Part shown: positions 36,350 through 46,456 of the stretch, piece after piece
Layout: each line of letters begins with the position of its first letter
Numbering within the stretch: position 1 is the first letter of the stretch
NCBI GenBank assembly: GCA_003254905.1
Contig: QANU01101148.1
Coordinates: forward strand, 651,783 to 715,782
Reading direction: 5' to 3'
Source of the DNA: Nissolia schottii
Lineage: Eukaryota; Streptophyta; Magnoliopsida; Fabales; Fabaceae
DNA length: 64,000 bases
The notes under the pieces: generated by a model
The model's input: only the letters and a program-made list of their open reading frames with translations
Database searches by the model: none
Told to the model about the DNA's origin: nothing
Program-made: the position numbers and the translations under genes

Positions 36350-38038
36350 TCACAATGCATCACGAGAAGCAATTCGGCAAGTTATTGCATCCGCAAGTGA
36401 TGATATTCCAAGTTCCGAGGAAGAAATCTTGTAATGCTGAAACAGAACAAGTTATTGAATATGTTAGTTAGCACATAACAATACAAAGTGATCTGGATTA
36501 GTGCCCTTGCAAACCTTTTGTATCTGGGACTGGTTTGCTCTACCCTCTAGCTCATCTAGGTCGATCTCTTTTCCAATTACGAGCTTCTCTATGGCNTGTC
36601 ATACTATATTGTAAAATCATCTCACCTCATCAAGGGTAGCATCAAATTTAGCGGCAAGGATATATGTTGTACTATCAGAGACGCCACATCTTTTCAAAGA
36701 TTCAGTAATCTACACAATACAAGCCAAAGTTAGCATATCTAATTCGAAGAATGAATCATTATAGGTTAAGTACTAATGCATAATTACATGTTTGGACCCT
36801 GAGTAGTTGTAAACAAGCTCTGAATGTAGAGTTCGTGTGGTCAAAGAATCCCGTGACTTGGCTACAAGTGTCTTGTGTGCAGCAGCTAGAACAGGGAAAA
36901 TATCTGGAATCTGGTTCATTTCATAATAGTTGTAACATTAGAAAGATGTGTATACCAGTAATCAATGATAGTTTAAGCACCAGCATCATGCTTACTATCT
37001 TGTGAATGGTGTTGGACATGACATAAATAACAAATATAAGAAACCATACAAGTAAAGCATTGAGGAACGCAACTTCTGGCTCCAATGTCCCAGCTTGCAT
37101 ACTTTCTAAGAGTTCCCTGTAAGAACATGAATTCCATCAGGTCAGCACGTTCCCAGTCTTTGAAATCAGTTACAAATTAATAGATAAACTATTTTACAAT
37201 GTATGCCATATATTTGTTTTTACATATGCTTGAATGACATAAATAGCAAAGACTTTTTGCAAATACCATCTTAAAACAATTAGATAGGAGCAACTGGTTA
37301 TCAATTATCATAAACCTGCTGTTGTATATGAACTACTTACCACTAAACGTTTTTACGTGTTATCACAATTCACAATAAATAAAGAGGCAAACTAAAGTCT
37401 AACTACTGAGAATCTGAATTTTGAGATGTAGTGATCCGTTGGGATCATTTTCAGTTGAGATGTTTTCATAATTAATTACAAGAATCTAGCTAGTTTCCAT
37501 TCTGTATTTTGTTTTCAAATTTTTGTTTCTCACCATTTTCTTCACTAAAGCTTGAAAAAATAAAACAAAATGGAAACATGGAGTCATTTATGTAATTATC
37601 AACAAGAAATAAAAATAAAATACAAATTGTATTCTATTGATAGCAACTTTAATGTTTCCTCAAGTACTCATGCATCATGATAACTATGTAACCTAATGCA
37701 ATAACAAGGAAACAAACTGGTGCTCAACCATTGAAGTCAACCCAAAATACATGATTTAAACACTACTCTACTAACAACAACAACGCCTCCTTGACAGTTC
37801 ACATGAGAAAATTCTCAATAATTTGAACTAAGACTACATGACAAACAAGTTGACCACAGAATCTTAGAATAACAGTTAACATTCCTATAACATGTAGCTA
37901 CTTTTCCAGAACATTTAGTTACCATTTTGACTTTTGCAGAATAATCAGAGTGCAAGAGAAAGAAACTAACTTAGAATTGGTGACGTCACTGTAGAGTGAC
38001 AGAGAAAGAGTGGTTCCACTTATATTAAACACCTTCAT
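36350..38038 (-). CDS. TPRKB: EKC/KEOPS complex subunit Cgi121/TPRKB
   Basis: Six coding exons: 37971-38038, 37050-37116, 36788-36910, 36626-36709, 36515-36595 and 36350-36436 (510 nt, 169 residues). The product starts MKVFNISG, contains QAGTLEPEVAFLNALL, RDSLTTRTLHSELVYNYSG and ITESLKRCGVS, and ends HYKISSSELGI...RDAL. This is the plant form of Cgi121, the small KEOPS subunit that binds the Bud32 kinase and the tRNA 3' end and supports t6A formation at tRNA A37. It is full length for the family. An upstream non-coding exon probably ends at the donor near 38670, with the coding-exon acceptor at 38055. The junction between exons 4 and 5 contains an N at 36596, leaving only about 30 bases between donor GTGAG and GCC ATA GAG; one or two residues may be missing there. 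Confidence 0.9.
36596..36596. other. Single N inside the KEOPS-subunit gene
   Basis: Ambiguous base at the acceptor side of intron 4. The apparent intron is too short for a plant gene, so this N may stand for missing sequence. Confidence 0.8.
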
Positions 38039-38444
38039 AGCCTCTGCTTTGAATCTGTAAAGAAAGAAACGAGCTTTATGAAGTGTTTGGGAACATAATA
38101 AGGATAGAAACAGGAAAAATGGAAAAGAAAAGAGAAAGCAATCAATTATTTTTTCTTCCATATTACTCCAACCAACCAATTCTCTTCTTTAATTTCCTTT
38201 CAATTTCTTTTGTTTTCTTAAAAACAAAATCTATTTTCACAACCCAACAAGTTTCTTTCTTTTTAAATTCTCCTCCATTTAAGACAAGGAAATTGCATTT
38301 AGTTCCAACTAAATCTTTTTCGTTGATAGGAAAAATATTATCCCAACGTCCTCAGAAGACGCCACGATGGTGCAACACAAATATTCAAAAATATTTCAAT
38401 GGAGTTGTCACCTAAGTTCCACACGTACCAGTACAGGTACACCA

Positions 38445-38469
38445 AATAAATATATATATATATATATAN
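38445..38469. repeat. (TA)n microsatellite ending in N
   Basis: TA repeat in the 5' intron of the KEOPS-subunit gene, directly abutting a single N at 38469. Confidence 0.85.
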
Positions 38470-38669
38470 CTCAAATTCAAAGAAACATACCAAATCACCT
38501 CTGTTGAAAAAAGAAATTGAAAAACAAAATAATTCCACTAACAAAATGGACACAAAGAAAGCTCTAACAGCAACAATCATAAACGCAAGTCATAATCAGC
38601 ACCTATGTTAAAAAAAAAAGGGTATAACAATAACAAAAAGAAAGCTATAGGTACTGGAACAAAGCTAAC

Positions 38670-38950
38670 CTTAGAAGAGAAGTTGCGCCGCAGACGGAGA
38701 AGAAGGGGAACGGTGACTAGCTGGAGACAGAGGTCGCGTCGCAGGAGACGGTGGGCCCGGCTCGATCGTGACTTGAAGAAGAGAAGACGAAGTCGCTTGT
38801 GAGTTGTGAGTCTCGTGACAGAAAAAAAGAGGGAACCGTCGCGCCGCCTCTGAAGGTCTCTCCCCTGGAGATGAGGAATGCCCGGAGAAGAGGAGGAGCT
38901 GATGGCAGCCTGTGTTGGATTGAAGGAGGAGACGAGTGGAGGCGCTGTGG
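38670..38950 (-). other. Likely 5' UTR exon and core promoter area of the KEOPS-subunit gene
   Basis: A CT-rich minus-strand stretch ends CTTCTAAG at a GTTAGC donor near 38670, which would pair with the acceptor at 38055, 17 bases before the ATG. Its open frame (up to 39073) shows no domain and reads into a repeat, so I regard it as untranslated leader. The transcription start is not determined. Confidence 0.5.
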
Positions 38951-39014
38951 GGATTGAAAATAGGGTATTAGGTTATTCGTGAAGGTCTCTGATGGCTTAG
39001 TAAGTATTAAAAAA

Positions 39015-39535
39015 AAAATAGTTTTAAATAAGTTTTTAATCTCTGTAATATTAAAAAATTTGTGTTTGATCATTCCATAAAATTTTTAGTCTGGTAAAAT
39101 TCTTTTATTTGTTTTTAATCTTTGCCGTCAGTTTGACATGTGGCCGTTAATTTTGTCACATGACCGTTTTCGATTCATTTATGATACAGGCCACTTAGGA
39201 GGTATCTAGCTGTAAAAATATACTAAAATCTCTACTTATTTTAATCAAGGGTTAAATAAGTTTTTAATCCCTATAATATAAAAAAAATTTGTGTCTGGTC
39301 CCTCTAAAATTTTTCGTTTGAATTGAGACCCTGTAAAAAAAATTTGTTCGTTTTTAGCCCTTATAAAAAAAATTTATTCATTTTTAGTCTCTGCCGTCAG
39401 TTTGGGTTAGACGGCGCTGACGTGGCCGATAATTTCACCATGTGGCCGTTTTCGAATCATTTATGATACAGGCCACTCAGGAGGTCTATAGGTGTCAAAG
39501 TATACTAAAATTCCTACTTATTTTAATCCATATTA
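39015..39535 (+). repeat. Two direct copies of a truncated TE, ~230-290 bp each
   Basis: Copy A (about 39020-39247) and copy B (about 39250-39530) share, in order: TTAAATAAGTTTTTAATC, AAAAAATTTGTGT, TGCCGTCAGTTTG, TGGCCGTTTTCGA(T/A)TCATTT, ATGATACAGGCCACT, AGGAGGT and ACTAAAAT...CTACTTATTTTAATC. Copy B has about 50 extra bases (repeated CCCTATAAAAAAAATTT text). The TTAAATAAGTTTTT start is a common terminus in plant DNA-transposon relics. Confidence 0.75.
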
Positions 39536-41160
39536 GTCCTAAGTAGCTTTATCTAATTTACTAGGTAATCAGGGAATTCTAGTCTTAGCCTTACCTATAA
39601 AAGGAAAAATTATCGTGCTTACTAATCTTATTCGCTTAATTAGCGTGACATCGGATCACGTACTCTCATACCTCATAACATTGTAGAGCCCGTCTTGTGA
39701 AACCTTTTTCACTCGACGTTGCCTTATCGTATACATAGATAATTATCATATACATACATCACATATATCATGCATGAAGGGATCTGGGTGTTCTCTTATG
39801 CGCCCTGTCAAGTATTTCTATCAGGCAACATCCTTCTTATCTTTTTATGTCCATCATTCTCCTTTGTACATAGTGGGACCAACGTCCCCTTGTAGTGTAC
39901 AACCTACTGTAGTGAGCAAACCTTCACTGTAGCGAAGGCTCATTGACGTACATATTTCGGATCAGCTTTGAGTCAGCGCTAAGTCATTTCAAAGGTACTC
40001 TACTGTGGCACTATTCACTACAACGAAGAATCCTTTGCTGTAGCAAAGAAAAACAGTAAATTTAGGCCTATAAATAAGAGCTCAACCTCTTCACTTGCTC
40101 CTTGCCCCAAGCTGAGCTCCCATGTCTCTCTAGCTCGGTTTTCCCTCTCTAAACCTTTTGTTCTTGTAGTTTTTCTATTATTTTATGTGCTATTTATATT
40201 TTTCATTTATTATTTTGTTGTAATTAGGCAGTTAATCCCCATGATTAAGCTATAGTTAACGGAGTGGTTATTCCTCACTTAGTTTCTAATTAGCAAAGTG
40301 ATTTTTCTCCACTTAGTTGCTAGTTGGCAGAGAGTGGATTGTCCCTTCTTAGAATATAGTTTAGCTGAATAAATTACCCTCACTTAGTTTAAATTATGTC
40401 TCTTAAATTTCTTTTACCTTGTGTAAGTTTTTCTAATGATTGATGTTGTTTATACTTTGACTATGTTCTCATATGATTCTATTTCCTCCTACAAACTCTT
40501 AGTCATATTATAATTAATGATTATTAATTATAATATAACTAGTAGTTTGTTCCATGTTGATATTCCAATGTGCATATCATGCATGATTTAAGCTAAACTT
40601 GGAACGTTTAATTGATTAATTAAATTATACTAATTTGGTAACATAAGAAATTGAGTAATTTTGATACAAACTAGATTGTGCAATTGGAACTGAAGCTAAT
40701 ATAACTTTATGGAACCATGATTATAGAAGACTAGTTATTATATTGGCTAAAACCTTAACTAAAATTGCGATTGTAATTTTATTAAGTTAAAATTTCCTAC
40801 CAGTAACACAATGGTGTAATTAGTAAATCAAACATTAATGAGAATTGAACTCTTCAAGGAAATTAACAACAATTATTAATCTACCAAAATTTCTTATACA
40901 AAAAATTATTTTTATCAATTGTTCAAAGTTCTATTTAAAATCAACATCCATAAATAAAAATTTCTTAATTTTTATTGTTTAAGATTAACTAAATTTTTTC
41001 CTAAAAGAATAACCTAAATTAATCCATATACAACCCTTTTATTCTACGAAAATTTAATATAAATTTAATTTAACAAAATTAAGCAATGTTTGACTGTGCA
41101 TCATTATCCGCTATATGTCTATTTATTGTCATCAAGTTGAATTGACACGATAGGCAAAAG
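39536..41160. other. Intergenic DNA with LTR-like segment, no gene seen
   Basis: Between about 39700 and 40400 the sequence has features of an LTR: a TATAAATAAGAG box near 40069, CT-rich sequence just after it, and repeated (C)ACTGTAGCGAAG-type words (39870-40045). Near 40260-40385 there are repeated CACTTAGTT phrases. No coding frame is associated. From about 40400 on it is AT-rich and featureless until the dehydrin promoter. Confidence 0.35.
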
Positions 41161-41175
41161 CTGAAAAGATGTCTG

Positions 41176-41302
41176 CACGTGTCCATGCAGGTGGCAGGTG
41201 CACGAAGAGCAGATAGGACGTGTCAAACTTACAAGATAGTGGCACCGAACCCTTGTTACTGATCCACACGTAGTGGATATACTAGTAGTGCCTATATATA
41301 GG
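41176..41302 (+). promoter_or_regulatory. Dehydrin promoter: ABREs and TATA box
   Basis: Upstream of the dehydrin start lie CACGTGTC (41176-41183, a G-box-type ABA-response element), ACGTGTC (41218-41224), an ACGT core in CACACGTAG (about 41266), and ACCGAAC (about 41245), which is one base from a DRE/CRT core. A TATA box, CTATATATAG, is at about 41292-41301, 90 bp before the ATG. Paired ABREs next to a DRE-like site are typical of ABA- and drought-induced genes. Induction itself is inferred. Confidence 0.75.
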
Positions 41303-41390
41303 GAAGACCAATGCTCCAATTAATGATCATCCTCATCAGACATAATATACCTACCTACGATTGTGACTGACCGATATTAGTGGACACAAA

Positions 41391-42370
41391 ATGTCACACT
41401 TTCAAAGTCACAACCAATATGGTCAAGGCCAACCTCAAGCCACCGACGAGTTTGGCAACCCCATTCTCAATCCCAATCTCAATCCAAACCCAGTTGATCA
41501 CTCTACTGGCCTGCATGGAACAACCGCAACCACCACTCGAGGCCTCCATCGCTCTGGCAGTTCCAGCTCTAGCTCGGTAAATACATAAGTTTCTAGCTAC
41601 TTTATGAGATCTACAAGCATATTTAATATCTCATATCCATACATACTTTTAATAAAATCAATACATTCATTTGTTTGGGTACATTTATTTTTTTCGCTGC
41701 GTTGATCAATTTTATTGCAATTTAATTATATGAGTTTATTTAATAATAGAAAAGGTTTAACAACCGAGACTTTCTTAATTTCACTTATAAAATATTTAAT
41801 GAGCTTTTAAAAATTCTTATATTCAAAATAAAGTAATTTTATACAGTCTACTCTGAATAATGTAATCCAGAGTTTTTAATAGAATACAGGGTAATTAGAG
41901 TTAGGTTAAACGTAACGTTATCTTGGCATTTAATTTTTACCAAAAATTTTGGTTGTATTTTTGAAGAAATAATAAATAAATAAAATAGTAGCGTAGGATG
42001 ATAAATTTTTAGCATCAGATTAGTAACCACAAAAAGTGACAAATTTGAATTCCCCTTATAATACATTAATTATTATATGTTATATATTATAATAGTGGTT
42101 TCACTTGATTTACTTTGTTTGTTTATGCTGCAGTCGGAGGAGGATGAACATGGAGTGAGAAGGAAGAAGAAGGGGATGAAGGAGAAGTTAAAAGAGAAGA
42201 TTCCAGGAGTTGGGGGCCACCATAATCAATCATCTCATGCAACTTCCACCACCACACCTGTTGGTTATGGAGCAGCCGAGCCCCAATACGAGAAGAAAGG
42301 AATAATGGACAAGATCAAGGACAAGATTCCTGGAACTGGGACCCACCACCAAGGCCAACAAAATTACTAG
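41391..42370 (+). CDS. DHN: Y1SK2-type dehydrin (LEA group 2)
   Basis: Two exons, 41391-41576 and 42134-42370, give 140 residues. In order: Y-segment TDEFGNP (residues 18-24); an S-segment of eight serines in total, [12 protein letters not shown] around residues 55-66, which the intron interrupts as is usual for this class; K-segment 1 [15 protein letters not shown]; a Gly/His/Thr-rich spacer ([13 protein letters not shown]); and K-segment 2 [15 protein letters not shown] close to the C-terminus. The protein is disordered and hydrophilic, lacks Cys and Trp, and is expected in cytosol and nucleus, where K-segments coat membranes and proteins during desiccation. The S-segment is a casein-kinase-2-type phosphorylation site in relatives. 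Splice sites are GTAAAT and CTGCAG. The upstream ABREs fit ABA regulation. Confidence 0.95.
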
Positions 42371-43349
42371 CTCTAGCACTCTTTAATACTGCTCTTTGGT
42401 TTGGCTTCTGAAATAAATAAATAAATAAATTGTGGTTTGGTAATTGGTATATGTAGGTCTCTTACTCTTTTAAGTATTTAGTGCGTGTAACCTATATAGT
42501 TAGCGAATATTTGGGGCCTGGGTTGGGTTATGTACCTCATCTTTGTCATATCTTGATCTTTATTCAAGAAATTATGTGGCCAACACATACAGAATGTTAA
42601 TATAGTATGTCCTGTTTGCTAGTAACTAGTTATGAAATGCTCAATCTTTCCGAAATTGGGATAAGTTAATTGTGAAGAAGGAAACTATACCCTAGAAGAT
42701 TTCCCCTTTTAATCATTAAATAAGGGTTCATAATCCCTCGAAGATGGAGGAGTAAGCTATTAATTACAACATTGAGAGTAAGCCATCACCTGGCAAACGG
42801 ATAAAAGCAGGCAAAAATTAGGGAAAGAAAAATTGATACATCTATTTACCTTATAAAATAGAAAAATAAACATAAAATAAAAAAACAAATATTGTCATCG
42901 AGCATTTATGCATGCACGGATATATGTATGTCTGTGTTTAATATTTTTTTCATTTATATGTCTGATAATAATTGTTTTTATATTTTTTATATGCATGAAT
43001 ACTCATATGTTTTATAATGTTCATTTCTCTATTTTATAATATTTATTTTTGTGCTTTGTAATGTTTATTTTTTTTGGGTGTATACAAGTGTCAATTTTAG
43101 CGGTGTAACAAATAGTAGGACTAAATTCGGAAAATAAACAAAAAATTAGAAAAATTAAACTGAAACGCGAACTATCAATAAATAAAGCTGCTTGGAATGA
43201 AGAGAGGAGTAAGTCATTACAGCATATAAAAAAAAAATTAGATAAAAGCATGTGTTACAAGATAAATTCCTAATACCCAAAAGGATAAATTTCCAACACC
43301 CAAATGGATTGATAACTTAAGGTCCATAAGAGAAGAATTGGGTTCCAAA
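42371..43349. other. Dehydrin 3' region and AT-rich spacer
   Basis: AAATAAATAAATAAATAAAT at about 42411-42430 provides AATAAA polyadenylation signals 40-60 bp after the stop. Beyond that the sequence is AT-rich with no gene. Confidence 0.55.
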
Positions 43350-44434
43350 TAGGGGTGTTCATGGGCCGGGCCGGGTTCGCCTAGACCCGAACCCGGCCCT
43401 ATATTTTGACCGGGTCAATTTTTAGGACCCGGACCCGACCCTAGACCCGATCATATTCGGGCCGAGTAAAAAACCCGAGCCAAACCGGGCCAAAATAAAT
43501 TTAAAAAAAAATCAGAAACAGCAGAAACAAAAACAACAAAAACAGCAAAAACAGGAGCAGAAACAGCCGAAGCAGTAACAACACAAGAAAAAACAGAAAC
43601 AGCATAACAGATGGAGTAAAAGACCGAAACAGCATAACAGCATAACTTCGTGCATTACATGAGATGCAAAATAAAACACCACCACCACCCGAAATGGAGT
43701 GATCTTAAAGATCTAGCAAAATTATTCGGAAATGGTAAGTCTAGTATAAACCACAGCTAACCTCATATCCAAGCAATCATTGATCATCACTCATCAGAAT
43801 CCAAAAATTACGAAGAAAAAAGGGAAACAAAAAAAAAAAGCAATCAAATTACACTGAAACAGTGGCTTACCAAGGGACGACGAGTGCGAGGCGAGGCGAG
43901 GCGAGGCGAGGCGNGCCGAGGCGCGGGAGGCGAGGCGAGGGAGGCGAGGCGCGGGGAGGGAGGCGCGGCAAGGGGAGGGTTTAGGGACTGAAGTCTGAAC
44001 TATGAGTCTCTGAAGATTGAGAAATGAAAATTGAGAAAAGTGAGATGAGGGCTACTGGGCAAGTGGCCTAGTGAGATGAGGGCTACTGGGCTACGCTTAC
44101 AACCGAAGAAAGCATTTGGGCTGCTTCGTAAAACTGGGCTGAGAAAAATGAAATTGGGCTTAAAGACATGGAAAAAATATTGGAAATTGTTAGATTAGTA
44201 GTCCAGAACCTGGGAAATAAATAGTAATTATCAAGGAAAAAAATAAAAAATATATAATAATATAGTATCCGGGCCGCCGGGCCGGGCCGGGTGGCCCGAG
44301 GCAAGGCCCGGACCCGATATGTATTAGGACCGGGTCTTTTCTTTTTTAGTATTTTTAAAAATCGGGCCCGATTTGGCCCGAACCCTTCGGGCCGGGACGG
44401 GCCGGCGGGCCGGTCCGGGTTTTGAACACCCCTA
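43350..44434. mobile_element. Non-autonomous hAT transposon, 1,085 bp, 8-bp TSD
   Basis: The ends are TAGGGGTGTTCA and, inverted, TGAACACCCCTA: perfect 12-bp TIRs of the hAT type. They are flanked by an exact 8-bp duplication, GTTCCAAA, at 43342-43349 and 44435-44442. Subterminal zones are dense in GGGCCGGGCC and its complement. The interior has CAG/AAAC-rich sequence, a GCGAG-type tandem tract (about 43885-43970, with an N at 43914) and a short duplicated phrase (GTGAGATGAGGGCTACTGGG near 44040 and 44072). No transposase is present. The frame on the minus strand (44083-44523) crosses the element end and is spurious. Confidence 0.9.
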
Positions 44435-44442
44435 GTTCCAAA

Positions 44443-46281
44443 TATGGCTCCAAGTACGTTGGAGTAACAACTAATACTAATTAGCCATGCGTGAATAAAC
44501 CCAAGCTCAAGGTAATGTATCATTCGCTATACTTTACCTACTACATCTATAGCCTGACTTGGGCAAAGGCACCCATCGACAGTTCCTCTAAGAAGATTTA
44601 ATCGTTCTAGATTCTGAGACGTTTGATGTGTATCAAGGTTTTCTCCCCGTGCTCGGGAATATCTTTTTAACACATTACTATAGAACATTGACACTGTTTG
44701 CGGGGCTATTAATGTTGCTAATGTATCTCTCGAAACCCCTTCTTCTTTCCTTGGAACCAAGGTTGATACGACAAGTCTTGGCTTGACGCTAGAGAATGAA
44801 GCAACTATGATGTCACGCCCCAACTTAGCAACTATGAGGAAACAAAAAGAAAAACATCACACCGGTATCTGATTCTCTGTGATTCTAACTACTCAAACAC
44901 GAGAGATTAAATGCATGGATAATTAAAATCATTCAAAATGGCGTCTTTAATTACATTTCGACAATTTAAGCATAAGGAGGACATTGTGCAAAATATATCA
45001 ATTAAGTATTTAAACCGCATATTTTTAGACTGTGATGTTCTTTTATAATTACTAAAAAAAATAAAAAATAAAAAAAATTAAAGTGATATGACAAGAGAAA
45101 ATAAATTAATAATTAATACAATTAAATATAGGGATGAAAACTTGATCTCAATGAGATTGTACAAGAGAAGGTGTAGACGGTGGTGACACCCATGTACGAA
45201 GAGGTAGTTAAGGGAGTAAAAATGATGAGAAGCTGGTTGAGATTTTGAATCTGATTTGGTTTATAGGAATACCATAAGATTTGATTTTATTTTGAGCTAA
45301 CGTTTTTAATGGTTAGGCCTTATAGACCTTTCTTTATAGCCTATGGCTTATCTGTTTACCTAAAAATGCATTTTTAGAAGTCATGACTTGGCTTGTTTAA
45401 ATAGGTTAGACCTTAGACGAGCCAAACCAAAAGCGCTTAACGAGTAGATCTAACTTAATGTCATGGACTAAAACTAAAATCAAATTTATTAGAGATGCAA
45501 TGTGAATTTTTTATTTATGAAAAACAAATATCAAAATTAAAAAATTATTAAGGATCAAAAACTTATTTAATCCAGTTGTTTACTTATGGCGACCTTATTG
45601 TACAAGATTCAGAATTGTCCATGTATTCTGCTTGTTTGCTGAAGAAGAAGGGGACAAAGTTGTCATTAGCCGTAGGGAGAGGGTCGGCCCGAAAGGGATG
45701 GTGAGGATAGCCTATGGGTAGAGGAGGAAAGGGAGATAAACAGAGAGAGAGGAGGAGAGGGAGGAGATAAGGGAATTTTGGTCATTTTGCCTGTACCTAT
45801 CGGGGCTCAATGTGCAAATAATAAAGTTTTGTAGGATGGAGGCAAAATGCAATAAATAATAAAAATTGTGGCCTATATGTGAATTAACAATTTGATTTCT
45901 ATGGCTAGGAGGGGTACCATCCAATGGTTCCAAACCATTAGGGTACCATCCTAGCTAGCACCAACAACAAAAGTATTTAGTAACGGAAGAATCCAATAAA
46001 TGTAGCTGCTATGTTTTGGCCGGACTATGTGCTTCATAAATTAGGGAGACGTTCACTCAAAAGTCACCCAAACAAATAAATAATCATTACATAACCAAAA
46101 AAAAACATTATTACCAAACATTTTTTTATGTGTCTCATGCACGTATGAGTTTAGTATTATTATAAAATAAAAAAATAAACATAATCATCAAACATTATCA
46201 CATTATTTGTTTTTCTATTTTATAATGTTTGCTTCTTTATTTGAGTGGTTATTTGGTGACTATTTTTAAAACGTACAAATA

Positions 46282-46339
<58 letters not shown>

Positions 46340-46456
46340 CATCCACAGTCAACCAAAAAAAGAGAAATACATCCATTTTCCAAATTGTGCTCTAACTTAT
46401 TATTAATACATGTTTCATTCAGGCAAAAAACAAATCATTTATGCAGTGTAAGCCCA
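44443..46456. other. Intergenic DNA, no gene seen
   Basis: The frame at 44527-44823 (-) has no recognisable domain. GTCACGCCCCAACTTAGC at 44814 resembles the start of the fragment at 30090. A short imperfect palindrome with GGTACCAT/ATGGTACC arms sits at 45900-45960. The end of this stretch should contain the 3' UTR of the sucrose-phosphate synthase gene. Confidence 0.45.
46283..46335. repeat. (TA)n(GA)n microsatellite
   Basis: Compound dinucleotide repeat downstream of the SPS stop codon. Confidence 0.9.

Noticed and set aside
38717..39073. 118-codon frame upstream of the KEOPS-subunit gene
   Set aside because: Low-complexity Ser/Pro/Arg leader that runs into a repeat; better explained as 5' UTR.
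44083..44523. 146-codon frame on the minus strand
   Set aside because: It crosses the hAT element terminus and target duplication and consists largely of TIR-derived Gly/Pro/Arg text.
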